From contig CM069432.1 of NCBI GenBank assembly GCA_035610365.1, forward strand, positions 83,022,520-83,086,519: a DNA stretch of 64,000 nucleotides, given 5' to 3'. How positions within the stretch are numbered: position 1 is the first letter of the stretch; every line of letters starts with the position of its first letter. Of the stretch, positions 1-12,500 are shown one piece after another. The position numbers and the translations under genes were made by a program. Origin of the DNA: Aquatica leii. Lineage: Eukaryota > Arthropoda > Insecta > Coleoptera > Lampyridae. Under the pieces are notes generated by a model. It made no database searches. It saw nothing but the letters and a program-made list of their open reading frames with translations, and was not told the origin of the DNA.

Positions 1-192
1 GTAAGATAACTAACAATAACTGTTGTAGCAATTTTACTCTTTCTAGAGTTGCACTACAATTTTCACTTTCACTTGCACTTTTCGTAACGGATCATCATTA
101 TCAATTTGCAGTCCTGATCCCACTTCTGATGTCAGAGGCGCATCAAAAATAATAGGGGCTTCACTGGGCGTTTGTGCTGGGTTAGACTGCAT
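1..192 (-). CDS. Possible 5' exon of a TAZ-type zinc finger (CBP/p300-like) gene, partial
   Basis: Reading leftwards from the ATG at 192, an open frame begins MQSNPAQTPSEAPIIF and is acidic and Ser/Pro rich. It stops near position 43. Another frame over the last 75 bases reads SENCSATLERVKLLQQLLLV followed by IL, and the first base of the window would start a His codon. The string KLLQQLLLVIL(H) aligns residue for residue with the start of a TAZ1 domain (KLIQQQLVLLLHAHKC in CBP/p300), whose zinc ligands would lie outside the window. CBP TAZ1 binds transactivation domains in the nucleus. The frame change means this is either a decayed copy or a wrongly joined exon. The similarity is short, so the family is tentative; the rest of the gene is off the left edge. 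Confidence 0.3.
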
Positions 193-813
193 CGATAATT
201 TATTACAAGTGAATAACGCACGACACTGACCGTTTACGCAATTTATTTACTATAGCAAATGTTACGATTATAAATTTCAAACAAAGTCATTAACACAAAC
301 AAACAAAACTGATTTCATTAATATAAAAATTAAATTTATAAACGTTTAATGATCAACACTGGAACAAACGATCCGACACCAGCTCTTTTATCTTATCAAG
401 TTGTCACCACCAAATATCATTTCAATCTGCCCTCTTACAAGTTACATTTTCTAGCTGGTGCCGTTCCGTTCGCATGAAAGATTGTAATTTCACGCGCGTT
501 CCTATGCCCATAAAAGGCAATATTACAAAATATCAAATCCTTATTGGTTGATTCTAAGTTATTAAGTTACAAAGACTAAACATTTGAAACATAATTTATG
601 GGAACACAAACAAATAAGTGCACGTGTATACAATCCATAGCTGTAGCCAGGCTTATATTCGGTGCCTCTGACATATATAATTGATCAGAATACTACTGTA
701 TATTGAGTAGATTCAAGAAAGAATTGTTTTCCTACAGTGCTTCATATTACAAAAGCTTTTGTAAAATATGTTTCTATAATCTTTGTCGCTAAATTTGGTT
801 GCTAAAGTTTGTA
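193..813. other. Stretch without recognised gene
   Basis: AT-rich sequence upstream of the possible TAZ-like exon. It would hold that exon's promoter if the gene is real, but I see no clear core promoter, repeat or coding segment. Confidence 0.4.
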
Positions 814-2157
814 CAGTGCGCTGAAGTAAACAAAGTCCCCAGAAAATATGTGAACTAACTTTAAACATTTGAAGCGGTAAACGTATCAACCAATCACAAG
901 TAGCAAATACCGTCCGTTTAAAAAAATAAATTACAATAAAAATTCCTTTATTGTCTCGCGTTTGTTCACATATGATGTTTTACTGAAAAATTCGTTGTTA
1001 TTCAATTAGTTTTTATCAAGACTCTTTTAAACGCTGTTATTTGAACAAGGTAAGTGTATTTATATATCATATATATTTTTAAGTATAACCTTTGTAGCAT
1101 AACCTCATTCATTATTTTAAAATCTGTATTTAATTCTAGTGTTAATTCTACAAACAATAACTATTTTCTGATCGAGATTTTTACATTACTTACTTTCTGT
1201 ATTGTTTCAGCTGTTATTTATCAACATGGAATCTAAATCGAAAAAGATCGTTCATTTCGAAGCCAGAAACATTATCAAAATATTGTGGAATTTTTTGATA
1301 AACTTTCTCTTTAGATAAGGCAACCTAACTAGCTGCTGTAGCAACGGGCAAATCAACCACACTTATAAAAAAATCTGGAGTGAAACGATGACGAGCAGTG
1401 ATGGAATTTTAAGATCTTCTTTGAAGAAAAAAAGAAGTATTCCACAATGGTTCGAAAATAATGGAGTAATGACAACAAATGAAATGCAGAAAGTGTTCCT
1501 AAAACAATCTAATTATACGAAAACATATTATGTAAACGAACTCTTTAAATAACACGGGCATACAGTGATATCGTGTTACGTTTGCCATCTTACCACTACA
1601 ACTTAAATCCGATTGAGTTGGCATAGAGTTTAGCAAAGCATAAGATCGCTATGAATAATGTTACATAGAGTGGTCTGAAGATAGAACCCTTAGTGAGAAA
1701 TTTTCTGAGATAATTGCATTGGACTGAAACAGACATCGTCCACATGATGGACTGCTGAATGTAACTGTGGAAAACCTGTGGTTTATGGTGAGCACTGGAT
1801 CATCTGACGATAAAAGTTGTAATGGACAAGACGAAAGTGGCGGTGATTGATTTTTTTTATTATTGTGTTTTTCGATATAAATAAGTAATTTTTAGAATTT
1901 CTTTTGGAAATATGTAATTATTATATTTTGTAATGCCGTACTTAATCTTTTAGAAAAATAAATGTGTAATTACAATTTATTTTAATAATATTAAAGTCAT
2001 AAAGTGTTTTGCTGAAATAACCTCAAATTATTATCTACACGGGTAACCTATGAACGATTTGAATTTCGCTCCAATATACTTTTTAATTTGAATGTACCTT
2101 TAGAATTAAAGTGACACCAGCCACGCCTCTCCAGGGACTTTGTTCACTTCGGTCACT
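814..2157 (+). mobile_element. IS630-Tc1-mariner element with TIRs, internally deleted
   Basis: The ends are inverted repeats: CAGTGCGCTGAAGTAAACAA at 814 and the complement of GGGACTTTGTTCACTTCGGT ending near 2154, each next to a TA dinucleotide as this superfamily's target duplication requires. Inside, an ATG at 1225 opens MESKSKKIVHFEARNI, and after a large deletion the frames give TKTYYVNELFK, HGHTV, PSYHYNLNPIEL and KHKIAMNNVT, the last part of the DDE domain with the third acidic residue in NPIE(L). Most of the helix-turn-helix and the first two catalytic Asp regions are missing. The non-coding tail (1860-2130) resembles that of the copy at 41-43 kb. The element is a dead DNA transposon. 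Confidence 0.8.
1047..1212 (+). other. Intron-like leader in the IS630-like element
   Basis: A good donor (CAAG|GTAAGTG, about 1047-1053) and a good acceptor (tract then TTTCAG, ending about 1210) lie directly before the ATG at 1225. This fits a spliced 5' leader for the transposase message. It is a prediction from consensus only. Confidence 0.4.
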
Positions 2158-3174
2158 TATTCTGCATCTTTAGATCACTACGTCTTTTAATGTTTAGTTG
2201 GTAGTTTACACTTGAAATAAAATCATCGTAATTTACTAAAATTTGGGGATACATGTTTTTAGTTTAGTCTAGGATTTTTTTTACTTTGTCTATTTCAATA
2301 TAAAATTTTTATTTGTATACTGAGTTTTTCCATCGTTAAATTGTAGAAAAATATTTTATTCTACAACATTGTCATGTTATATTGTTTTATAAAAAACTGA
2401 TTTTTTACAGTTAGGTTTTGCTTATTCACTTATTCACTAATCCAGAATAGTGTTAAACTGCCTCACAATTTTCATATTGTTTTATCCTGTACTAAAATTT
2501 ATAAACAAGAAAATCATGTGCGTTTATTTTTCTGAAACTGCCTTCTACTCCTAGTAACATAATGTACTATTGTTTAACTTAAAGGTTCCTTTATGTTATT
2601 CTTTAAATGATCAAACTAGTTGTACGTAATTCTGTAGTTTTTAGTGCATATTTATATATATATGTGTTTGTTTAGATAAGGTGATATCTAGTGATTGACA
2701 ATAAATTTTTTTGTACACGTGTAGATAATGAGCCAATATTTTTTTTTGAATAGAGTTACATCATATTTTCTCTCTCCTGTGATATGCTACAAATTTGTTT
2801 AAAGATTTTTTCATATCTATAGTATACTTTATCAGCTTTTCAATGAGATTATTTAATTAATGATAATTACCAAAAAATAAGTTAATAATGATTAAGTATG
2901 GTTTTAGTTGTTATATATTTTGATTTTATAAATTGCTGCAACGTACATAAAAAAATAGAAACAAGTACTTTATTAAACAATTTTGGTAATTGTTTTCGGA
3001 TATTGTAATTAAGGTTATCATCGACGTTGGATTGATACAAATGGTCCCTTCAGAAAACTGATCGTTCTCTTAAATTTCCTAAATTAAACTTTTGTGTAGT
3101 GGCATCATTTCCCGAAAAACTGTAGGAATGATGATGTTACATTATTTATTAATTATTAATAATAGTCGACATGG
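2158..3174. other. Stretch without recognised gene
   Basis: AT-rich DNA with long T and A runs. No coding similarity or clear inverted repeat was seen. Confidence 0.4.
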
Positions 3175-3275
3175 AAATCAATTTGCCATATTTCGGTTAT
3201 ATCTTAATGAAATCGAGGATAAAAATTTCAAAACAATTATAGCATGCTAGGAAGTCAATACAAATGTGTACATAT
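3175..3275 (+). repeat. Dispersed repeat, copy 1
   Basis: About 100 bases, including TTTGCCATATTTCGGTTA and TTATAGCATGCTAGGAAGTC, recur in reverse orientation at 60848-60948 with moderate divergence. The family was not identified. Confidence 0.7.
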
Positions 3276-3499
3276 GACTTCAAAATGGTTTTATGACAAC
3301 ATAACTTTAAAAAATATCTAGACCACAGCAGTTTTTTTTGTAAGGAAATATATCGCATTAAATTTTGTGTGTTGTTATTAAAATTGATATAACTAGTATC
3401 GTTTTAAGTAATACTTTAATAAATGTGCTAACTTACATTTTCTAGTTAAATGTTAAAAACATATTTTGGTATTAGTGGTAGGGGAGATGGTTTGATCTC

Positions 3500-4265
3500 A
3501 AAGTACGTGGATTTTTTCCCTTTCAACCACATAAATTTAGTGGAGATAATTTTGACCCTGCTTATTCAACAGTAGAGCAAATAATTGTTGAAGACAAAGA
3601 GGACTGACAAACTCTATGATACCGCTACTAATGAGGCACCTAATGATGAAAATTTGCTGACATTCTTGCTAGTGCTACTGCTATCGAGATTATTAATCGT
3701 AGTCCTCAACCGAGGACGCCGTCAAGAAGTAGATTTTTCAAAAAGCATTCTTGAGATATCACCGATGCCAGCTAATAGAACTGATCCTAAAATAAAAGTT
3801 CACGATAGAAAGCAACATTCCATTGTCCTGACTTCGACACCAATAAAAGACGTCTTTGAAGATGCTTAAGAGAAAATGAGTTAAAATAAAAAACGAAAGC
3901 AGTGAAACGAAATGTTACATATTGCAAAAAAAATCAAAAACATTGAAACCAAACAAAACAACGGTTACATCTGAAGACGAGTTTTCTAAGAATAAAGGAA
4001 CAAAGAGAATCAACAAAACTATCAGACCTAAATTCGAAACATCGTCAGAAGATTTTGATGATGACAAACTGTGCGATAATGATTTAAATAACGATCTCTC
4101 CCTACCCACTGTACTTGGTGATGAGATGAAATATTTAATTTGTGGATAGTTTAGAACCACTAAACTTTGACACCGCTGTACTGTTTGCTCGAAATGGATT
4201 CCATCTCAATGCAGTGAAAAAGACTATGCTAAAAATTACGTTTGTGACTTCTGTGAAGAGAATAG
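3500..4265 (+). mobile_element. pogo/Tigger-like transposase, C-terminal remnant
   Basis: Several frames together resemble the C-terminal third of insect pogo/Tigger (CENP-B/jerky-type) transposases. FFPFQPHKFSGDNFDPAYS near 3510-3570 matches the end of the DDE domain, where family members read like G-I-x-P-F-N-x-x-x-F-x-x-x-D-F. VLTSTPIKDVFEDA (3825-3866) matches the L-T-x-T-P motif that begins the charged linker, followed by Lys-rich sequence. The last part, HRCTVCSKWIPSQCSEKDY then YVCDFC (4168-4258), is a PHD-like Cys/His cluster typical of this C-terminus. The catalytic domain is absent upstream. The frame changes several times, so it cannot make a protein. Two short stretches (3585-3869 and 3922-4149) are its longest open pieces. 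Confidence 0.7.
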
Positions 4266-5205
4266 TAAGTTGTTCTTAGGTTATGTTATCGTTTATTTAT
4301 ATTTCTAAAGAAAATTTTATTAAAGATATTTGTTCTGAACAGGTTTTATAGAAGTCTTATCCATCGTTTCAGTTCAGTAAGTGGCGCTATTACCCCTAGG
4401 GCTGGGGAAATTTTGTCACATTTCATAAAAAGCGTTTGCTTTTATTGTCGCTTTATCAAAGAGAATGAAAATGTTTTTTTAAATTAATTTAAGTTAAAAA
4501 ATAAGTTCTTAAATCGCTACCATATTTACATACTTATTTCTTTTATTTCAAAAAAATTATCACGTCTTAAGGTGACGCCATTACCCCGCTCTACCCTACA
4601 TACTAAGTTAGGAAAAGCTACTAAGACCTTCAATGATCATACTTACGGCCATCACATAAAACTGGATAACGTTTGCTCACTTGAACAAAGAAAAATTAGA
4701 GCGACACTTGTTAATTCTAATCCTTATATTATCCCTTTTATGTTGGTCAACCTTACATCAAAGTTTCATATATGTATGTTTATTCATAAATTGCACTCGG
4801 TTTAAAAACTGCGACATTTTTAAGTGTTGGATTAATAACATCTAGGTCTTATTGTATGCCCGTTCAAAATCTAAACCACAAAATAATATTTTGTTGATTA
4901 ATTTCATAAATGTAATAATCAATAAATAAATCAGTGATTATTCAGTTCTAACTGTATCAATCTACTACGTTATTCGGTCAAGCGTTATCTAAAAGCTTTA
5001 TTTTAATTTTTTTGCGTGCGAAAACTTAAACGGCATGTATGTATATTACCACACTAACAAAAAACAACTTTCTCTCGTCTAGTGTAACTTATGTATTTTT
5101 CACGTTTAAGGCTTATAATTTTAAAATTTTGTAGTACTTTTCTCATTGATATTAAACACTGTGGCTACTAAAAGGTTTTTCCGCTTTTTTCCGTTGTTTA
5201 TGACA
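4266..5205. other. Stretch without recognised gene
   Basis: A short direct repeat occurs here: GTGGCGCTATTACCCC at 4381 and GTGACGCCATTACCCC at 4571. It may belong to the 3' non-coding part of the pogo-like element. Nothing else was recognised. Confidence 0.4.
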
Positions 5206-5290
5206 AAGAGTAGTGACAAAAAATTTTTTAGTCAAAATAATAAAATACTATAACTTTTACCCAACAGTATAATGTTATAATAGTATATTA

Positions 5291-5409
5291 TATATCAAGG
5301 TTGAGAAGTGCATCATTATAACCTAAGCGATAGATTATATCGCGAGACGCGAAGCGTCGAGGGATATAAATCGCGCAGGTTATAATGTACTTCTCAACCG
5401 TGTTATATA
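5291..5409. repeat. CG-rich hairpin island 1
   Basis: An imperfect palindrome of about 119 bases. The left arm contains GGTTGAGAAGTGCATCATTA and the right arm the matching TATAATGTACTTCTCAACC. The centre GCGAGACGCGAAGCGTCGAGG is far richer in CG than the surrounding DNA. No coding potential. Confidence 0.8.
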
Positions 5410-5412
5410 TAC

Positions 5413-5987
5413 AATTTTTTCCACTACTAGAATTATTAAAACCTTTCTACCTGTTACTAAATCAAATTTAAAATTTAAGATATTAATTTTAAATTAAAAA
5501 TCAAGTCAGTAATTCTGACAGTTGTCATTAGTTTAATAGAATTAATTTTGACGTAATTCTTAATTGTGATTTAAAACACAAAAATAAACAGATAACGTAA
5601 GTTTTTATTGCTAAAGTTGTTTAAATTGTTTAAAAACATTATTATTTTAAGCATTGATTATATCTAAAACATATTTAACTCAATAATATTTACATTTAAT
5701 TAAGCGCGAACTTCAAATAACTTACTTTTTAAAATCAAATTAATTTATTAATTGAGCGATTTGAAAACTTAAATTAGCATTAAATAAAATCTCTTGCTCT
5801 TGGTACGCAGTTTGGTAAACTTTTTTTCTTTGAAACTGTTGCAGTATTATCAGAAAATGTAAATATGTTCATTATTAACTACTAGTTAATAATGAAATAT
5901 TATTTACCTGCGCTTAAAAAAGTACAACTTCACGGCCTTCTATTATACGTAATAATGCAAGCGTATACAACTAGTAGTGGAAAAAAA
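5413..5987. repeat. TIR-ended interspersed repeat, copy A
   Basis: The ends are short inverted repeats: TTTTTTCCACTACTAG (5415-5430) and CTAGTAGTGGAAAAAA (5971-5986). The interior (about 5570-5955) recurs at about 20880-21415, including AAGCGCGAACTTCAAATAAC and TATTATACGTAATAAT. It is non-coding, and the left end touches hairpin island 1. It looks like a non-autonomous DNA element, family unknown. Confidence 0.7.
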
Positions 5988-6879
5988 TACTTATTCTTTG
6001 ACGTTTTTTTGTTAGTTTTTATAGAAAACTATTATAATTTGCGTCAGCAATAACTTAATACTATAAAAATGAATATGAGTTTTTTCGTTTTCAGGTAAAA
6101 AAATAAAATAAGTTTGAAGTAGACAAACCTTACATGTAAACATATTAAAAATGTTTGCGTCTTGTACAAACAAAATTGAAAATACATTTAAAAGAACAAA
6201 GCATATATCTCAAACATTTTAACGGTGATAGTTACAATATTTTGGAATTCAAATAGTTTTAAATTTTTATAAACAAGAACAGTTACTCTAAATAATATTA
6301 GAAAAAGTGTTGCTAATTTTAAAACAGTTTATTATTTAAAAACCTAAATAGTTTTAGTTTTAATTAAGTGTAAATACCAAAACGTTTGAAAACTAAATAC
6401 GTACGCAGGAATAATTAGGGTATTATGATTACTTACTTCAAGATATTGTTTGATAACCGTAACGATAAAATAACAGTAAACATAAAATGATTATTTAATT
6501 ATTAAATAACATTTATTTTTATTTTAAAATATATCATATTAATACGGTTTTTATTTATGTCCGTCACTAAACAGTACAATTTTGTACAAAATTACATTTA
6601 AAAATTTAAATATACTGCATTTTTAATAAACACATTTTTTGTAAGATAAATCAAATGTATTTAAAAAAATTATCACGTGTTGTTTGTAGGGACAAAAAAA
6701 TGTAGGTACTTATTTTTACTAAATGCAATATGCAAGGTTTTCAAAAGAATAGGTAGCGATGTAGTCGCCAAAACAGATAAACTTTTATTTATTTACAGTT
6801 TTGCTATAATATACTTAAATATTTTACATTGACATATTTATAATGATTAATAATCAACTAAAAATACAGCACTTATATA
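5988..6879. other. Stretch without recognised gene
   Basis: AT-rich DNA with many A/T runs and no coding similarity seen. Confidence 0.4.
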
Positions 6880-9503
6880 CAGTGTGGAAAAGCCAAATAG
6901 AATAAATTCATTATTTTCGTTACTATACATATTTATAGAAAATTGCGTAACACGTCAAATTTTAATTATAAATTGACATTATTCAACGTAAAAATGTGAT
7001 TTCTATCTTCAACCCCCTTCAAGTGACAGTTACAACCCCCAACGTTTTAAATGGGAAATATAAGCTTATGTTATATCGTTTGAAAGGTCTTTTCATTCTG
7101 TATTCAAAAATGTTATTGTTTTCAAATTTACTGCAAAAACTAACAAAAAAAATTCTCTTGATTACCGAAATTCGCTACAACACACTGAAAAACTAATATG
7201 TAATACTTTTGTGTTTACAATGTAAAAAACAAAAAAAAACATGCATGTCAATAAAACAGATGTTCAAGATGCCCACCGCGAACGTCTTGGCAGTATCCTA
7301 ATCTTAAATAAAAATATTCTAACTTTATTTGACGTATCAGGCGTGAGCGACCTAATCGCAAGCGTTATTCGTTCTCTTAAGTTTTAGGTCATTTTATTTT
7401 TGTTTTGTATACTGCACTCTTCACATATTCCCAGAAAAAGTCTAATAACATAAGATCAGGTGATCGTGCTGGCCATTCTATCGATCCTCGCCTCCTTATA
7501 CACCGATATGGAAATTTTGCGTTAAGGTATTGCCGGACATTGATTTGGTAATGTGGCGGTACTCTATCCTGCTGGAACCATATTATATTCGCCGGAATTT
7601 AAGGGCTTTTTGAATCAGGAAATAAATTTGTTAAAGTTGACACGACATTATTTTTAAGTAATTATTAGCATTTAAATTGCCCAAAATAAAAATGATATGG
7701 TTTCCAATAAGTCATGCCCAAACATTAACCTTTTGAGGGTGTATGTTCTTCTCTCATCTAGTGTGAATTTTCCATTGACTAGTACAGTGCAGGACGATTA
7801 ATAGAATCACGTTGGGACTTTTGATAGCAACCGAATGATAACAATATCCGAAATTCAGAGAAGAATACAAATACATGTTTATTGGTTAGAAATTAGTAAA
7901 TACACTCAGCGTGTATCTAACTAACAGGTTGTTAATTTATAGGTGAAATCATACAAGCAGAAAATGTCAAAATAAAAATTTTGATAAAACGTGTAAAAAA
8001 CCAAAATTTTGAGCCAAATAAATAGCAAATTACTGACCTGTAGCAATAAATACTTTGTTGACACCTTTAATAAAAAGAAACCAAAAAAAACCTATGATGT
8101 TTAATTTACTGTTCTAAGAACTATACATTGCTTCTCAGTTAGCTGACACTAAAAATAAATAGAAAGTAACGTTATCACATAAGATGTAGTTAAAAAGGTT
8201 GTTATTCTAAGAACGAATGTGCTTTCCAAGTTAATTCTCGAAGTATATTTACAGATGTTTAATGCAATGTTGTGTAGGTCAATCGAAATACTTGAATAAA
8301 TAACACTGCAAAAATAAAGCTAAACATGCCAAACAAGTATTTTTAGAGTACAATGTAAAATTTTTTACTCTAAACAAGCGTATTGTAAAAATTCAGCTAA
8401 AAATTTATGCAAAATAGGTTATTGTTCATGTATAGAGCGAACCTGAAAAGAAAATTGATAACATAAACCGAAATTATGAATACTGTAAACGGTGTTTTTT
8501 TATGTAGTAGCATACGTTCTTTGATAAAGTGTTAACATTACCCGACTGATAACATTATCTGTGATTCCAATAAGCGGCGTGCACTGTATTGATAACTTTG
8601 TCAATTAGCATAACACTCATCAGAGAACTTAACGTTTTCTAATTGGATAATATTGGTATCCAACATGTTCACCAATCGTTCACAAAAATAAGTTTTTCTA
8701 TCGAAATCGTCTTCCATGAGCTCCTGAGTTGGTATCATTTGATTTTCTTTTAGTATGTTTAGAATTGATGTATGGCTAACATTCAATGTTGCAGATACTT
8801 GTCTACTCGATGTGTGTGGGTTCTGGTGCATTGGCAGCTGCTTTCTTTATCGGCCTTACATGTTTAAACTCGCAAAACTGTTTTTTATTTTACTAATTGT
8901 CCTTTGGGATAGGTATAGGTGGCAAATCCGGAAATTTCTCATGGATTAAGCGAGCAACTTTTATTTGTGTTCGGGTGTTAGCTCCATAACCAATCATTTG
9001 TAAAACTGTTATTTTATGCATTTTTGTTAATCCAACTATCTTTCTGAATTGCAGATAATAAAGTTTAAAAAAAATTATAATACTGACAACTACTGTCATG
9101 CAGTAATAATTAAAACGCAATTTGCTAAGGCGTTTTAAATAAAACTAACATTGCTACGGTAACTATTTATGTCTTTTTCATTGATACTATCTAAAAAGAA
9201 TATTGTTATGGTTTTTGCTTATTTTCTTATTATGAATACCTATACGGGAAATACGATTTAAAAACGATAATATTTTTGAATAAAGAATGAAGACATTTTT
9301 CAAACGATATATTTCAAACCCATATTGCCCATTTAAAAACTTGGTTGTTTCAACTGTCACTCGAACAGGGTTGAAGGTAGGCATCACATTTTCAAGTTAA
9401 ATAATGTCAATTTATAATTTAAACGTGTTTTATGATTTTGTATAAATATGTACAGTAACCTCAATAATGAATTTATTCCATTTGAATCCCCAAAATGTGC
9501 AAG
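6880..9503 (-). mobile_element. Mariner-like element with ~300-bp TIRs, interrupted
   Basis: The two ends (about 6880-7200 and 9187-9503) are long inverted repeats next to TA. Both contain AGAATAAATTCATTA or its near match, and both translate to similar peptides (FNPLQVTV and FNPVRVTVE), showing an inverted repeat and not two genes. The transposase runs on the minus strand. The N-terminal HTH reads MIGYGANTRTQIKVARLIHE (about 9000-8940). The second HTH reads NPHTSSRQVSATLNVSHTSI (8830-8770), followed by the first catalytic region KFSDECY near 8610. After an insertion, QKVNVWA, WFQQDRVPPHYQINVRQYLN and SIEWPARSPDL (7700-7470) carry the second and third Asp regions. The second Asp motif reads QQDR where the family usually has DGAP. 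Several stops and frame changes show it is dead. Confidence 0.8.
7810..8600. mobile_element. Unknown insertion inside the mariner-like transposase
   Basis: The mariner reading frame stops matching after KFSDECYAN (about 8604) and resumes near ENSH(x)MREEH (about 7780). The roughly 790 bases between do not resemble the family and are AT-rich and non-coding. The exact ends and duplication were not resolved, so an internal rearrangement is possible. Confidence 0.5.
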
Positions 9504-9504
9504 T

Positions 9505-12500
9505 AAAAAAATGTTTGTCTTGTGGTTGTTGGTTTAGATCAAAACAGAATGGTTATATGAAGGAAACCGAAAAAGGGTTATATAAAAAAAACGAAAGAGA
9601 TTTTTAACAGATGCAAATTTAGAATTGATTTTTAAAGACTATTTTTGTATATTTATGTCTCTAAATACTTTCCAAATAAATTTTATACAGTTTCAAAACT
9701 AATTGCAATACAATGCAATTTCGAAATTTTGAATGCTTTTTGTTACTTGGTAACTGTAGCGGACATATACCTATATGGTTGCTTATAGGATGCATAAAAT
9801 ATGTACATTAAATAAATCGAAACGTGTTTCTATACTAAACTGATTTTGTCTTATCTGAGTAATACTGCTGAAATGCTTAAAGTCTAAGAGTAAAAAAAAA
9901 AGTGTTCAAAACTGTTCGAATAAGTTCTGGAAAATAAAATAAAAACTCATAATGATGAGACAATTAGAACTTTATCATTGTAAGACAGATGAATAAAATT
10001 TGTGTTTTTAAAGTAAGTATAGTATTGATGAAATTAGTACCAAAGAAATAAGTGAAAGATTATTGCGGACACATCAATTACAATTGATTGTGTGCGTGCC
10101 GGGCAATGATGTTTTCGAATAATAACAAATAATACAGAAGAAACTTAAACAGTTATTTAAAAAGTAATTTGTGAGTTACAAATAAAGCATTAGAGATTAG
10201 AAAAATTTTGTGATCATTAAAAAACATCATAAAACCGTGACCAATATCTAGAAAAAATTTCAGAACATTAAATTCATATGAAAATTTGAATACGTAACAA
10301 TGTTGCTGAACTAAAACCAACCTATTTGATTTTTTATAACTATAAAAAATAACTAGTCAATTTTTTACAAACAGTTTTATGCATAAAATTAAACTTAAAT
10401 TAAAAAACATTAATTGAAAATTTGAAATAAGCTTAAAAAATAAACAAAATCGAAACTCGATCACTATACTTACAAAGCTTTACTTGGTATTGTATATAGT
10501 ACTAATAAGCTTACTCGTGTTTAAATAATTTTTAAAAAAAGACCTGTCGTGAGTTTTAAAGATAACCAAACCTTAAAATTACTCCGAAAACAGTAAATTG
10601 ATATTTAAAAAGTTCAGTTAATAAATAACTTGCATATAATATATTTTTTTGATCATTTGGTTCAGTTTCTTTTCAGTTTTGATTTTTAGCTTTTTAGGTT
10701 CTTGTAATTATGTTGATGCAAACTATATTCTAGCAATGTTTTTTCCATTTTTATATAAAATACACAAATAAAAGCAACTAATTTTTATTTCTAAAATAAA
10801 TGGCAACAGTGAAACAATTTTAATTAGTTATCATAATTATATAGAAAATGTTTGTTGTAAAGTCTGGTCTAAACAAACATTAACGCTTTAATAAAAATAT
10901 ATAACGTTTTTTTATGAAATAACAGTTTCAGTAATTGGGATGCGTTAATTACTAATTCAACGTAGCAATGAAATCGATCGAAAACAAAGAGTATATAATT
11001 ACTTAAAATATCACAGTATTATCACTGGTGCAAAGTGTAAACATAAAATATCAAGTGTGTATTTGGTTCACGGTTCAAAAAGGTCATAACTTTTTCCATA
11101 TTTCTCTTAACGTTTCATGACGTCACGTAAAAAATAATGCAATTACTCTTCTGTTGTGAATTGATCCCAAAGCAATAAATCTAAAAATGCATGTAGCGCA
11201 CTATTGCGTAAAATTCAAAAATGTCTAGTATTGTTAGTGAATACTAAACTTTGACTTCTAGATAGCAGTCACGTAACAATTATATTAAAAAAAAATAAGA
11301 ACTTACCTTTTTAACATGAGTATTCGCACCATTTTTGTATTTACGGTTTCTATTGAATTATTCTGCAATGAAATAAAAAGAACTAGTTTAAAAAATGAGA
11401 ATTAGTATAGTTTTGCTTTCAATAACGACATTGTACTGAAATGGCATACTTAATTAAAATGTAATTAACATTAGTGGTTTTTTACTTAAAATTATATTTC
11501 CTGGTTGTACCTTTGTCGTTTATAAATATTTGCATATTAAGTAATATTAAAAAATAGAATTTTAAAAGCATAACCTTCGTTCCTATCTATACTGATAATA
11601 TTTAACAAAGTATGTACTTACGTGTAAGTAATTTATTAAATTGGTATTAAATTTTCATTCACTACAAAAATACACTTTATCGTAGCAGTCGCATGCTGAA
11701 ATAATTCGATAGAGACTAATTACAACGATTATGTCTTTAATAAGGTTTATATGAAAATTCTTATCTCCGCATGTTTCAAATAGCTGACGTTACATTAGCG
11801 GACGATTTCCAAAACTACAAAAAAAAAATAACAGGCGTGTAGAGACGATTAAAGTTCAACTAGAAAAATATAAAATGAAAGTGATCTTTGTCGAGGAAAA
11901 ATAATTAGTGTAGGTACTTGTGTAACAATTAAAAATAGGTTAGTACCTTAAAGTGTTTAAAAATGATCTAATTCTAAAATTAGGTCGCGACTATTCGTGT
12001 TCTCTTGTTATCTGAATAATTGTTGTTGATTCAGATACAATACTGTTAATATTATTTTAGATAAGACTAAAAAGAAGAATATCTAAAACGTGTAAATGTG
12101 TAATACCTACAAGTAAAAAAATCTTAAGCATAAACCTGTTTACTAGAATTTTGATTTACATTATAAATTAAAGGTCAGTTGATATCTGTTCTTATATAAA
12201 TTATTGATTATAAATAAATCCGGGCGAAAGTGAAAGTATGATTATAGCTGTTTTGTGAATTAAAACAAGGCGTACGACTTGCTTGTAGTGATTCGAAGAG
12301 GTAGTTGTTTTAAGTAAAATTACGACCTTGACAAGTTTTGTAGACTAGATCAATGAATAGTAATTGATTGAAAGTTGCTGTTAACATTCAAACACAAAAA
12401 TGTAGTAAAAGACGATTAAGAGGGAAATTTATCTTTGATTATTTATTTTTGAAACTAAACATAAGGAATACATAAAAAATTATGTTTATAGTTTATTTCG

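Noticed and set aside
3915-4160. Minus-strand 81-codon frame
   Set aside because: Shadow of the pogo/Tigger-like C-terminal remnant on the plus strand.
6996-7196. 66-codon frame on the plus strand, and its look-alike at 9187-9387 on the minus strand
   Set aside because: They are translations of the two inverted terminal repeats of one mariner-like element, not genes.
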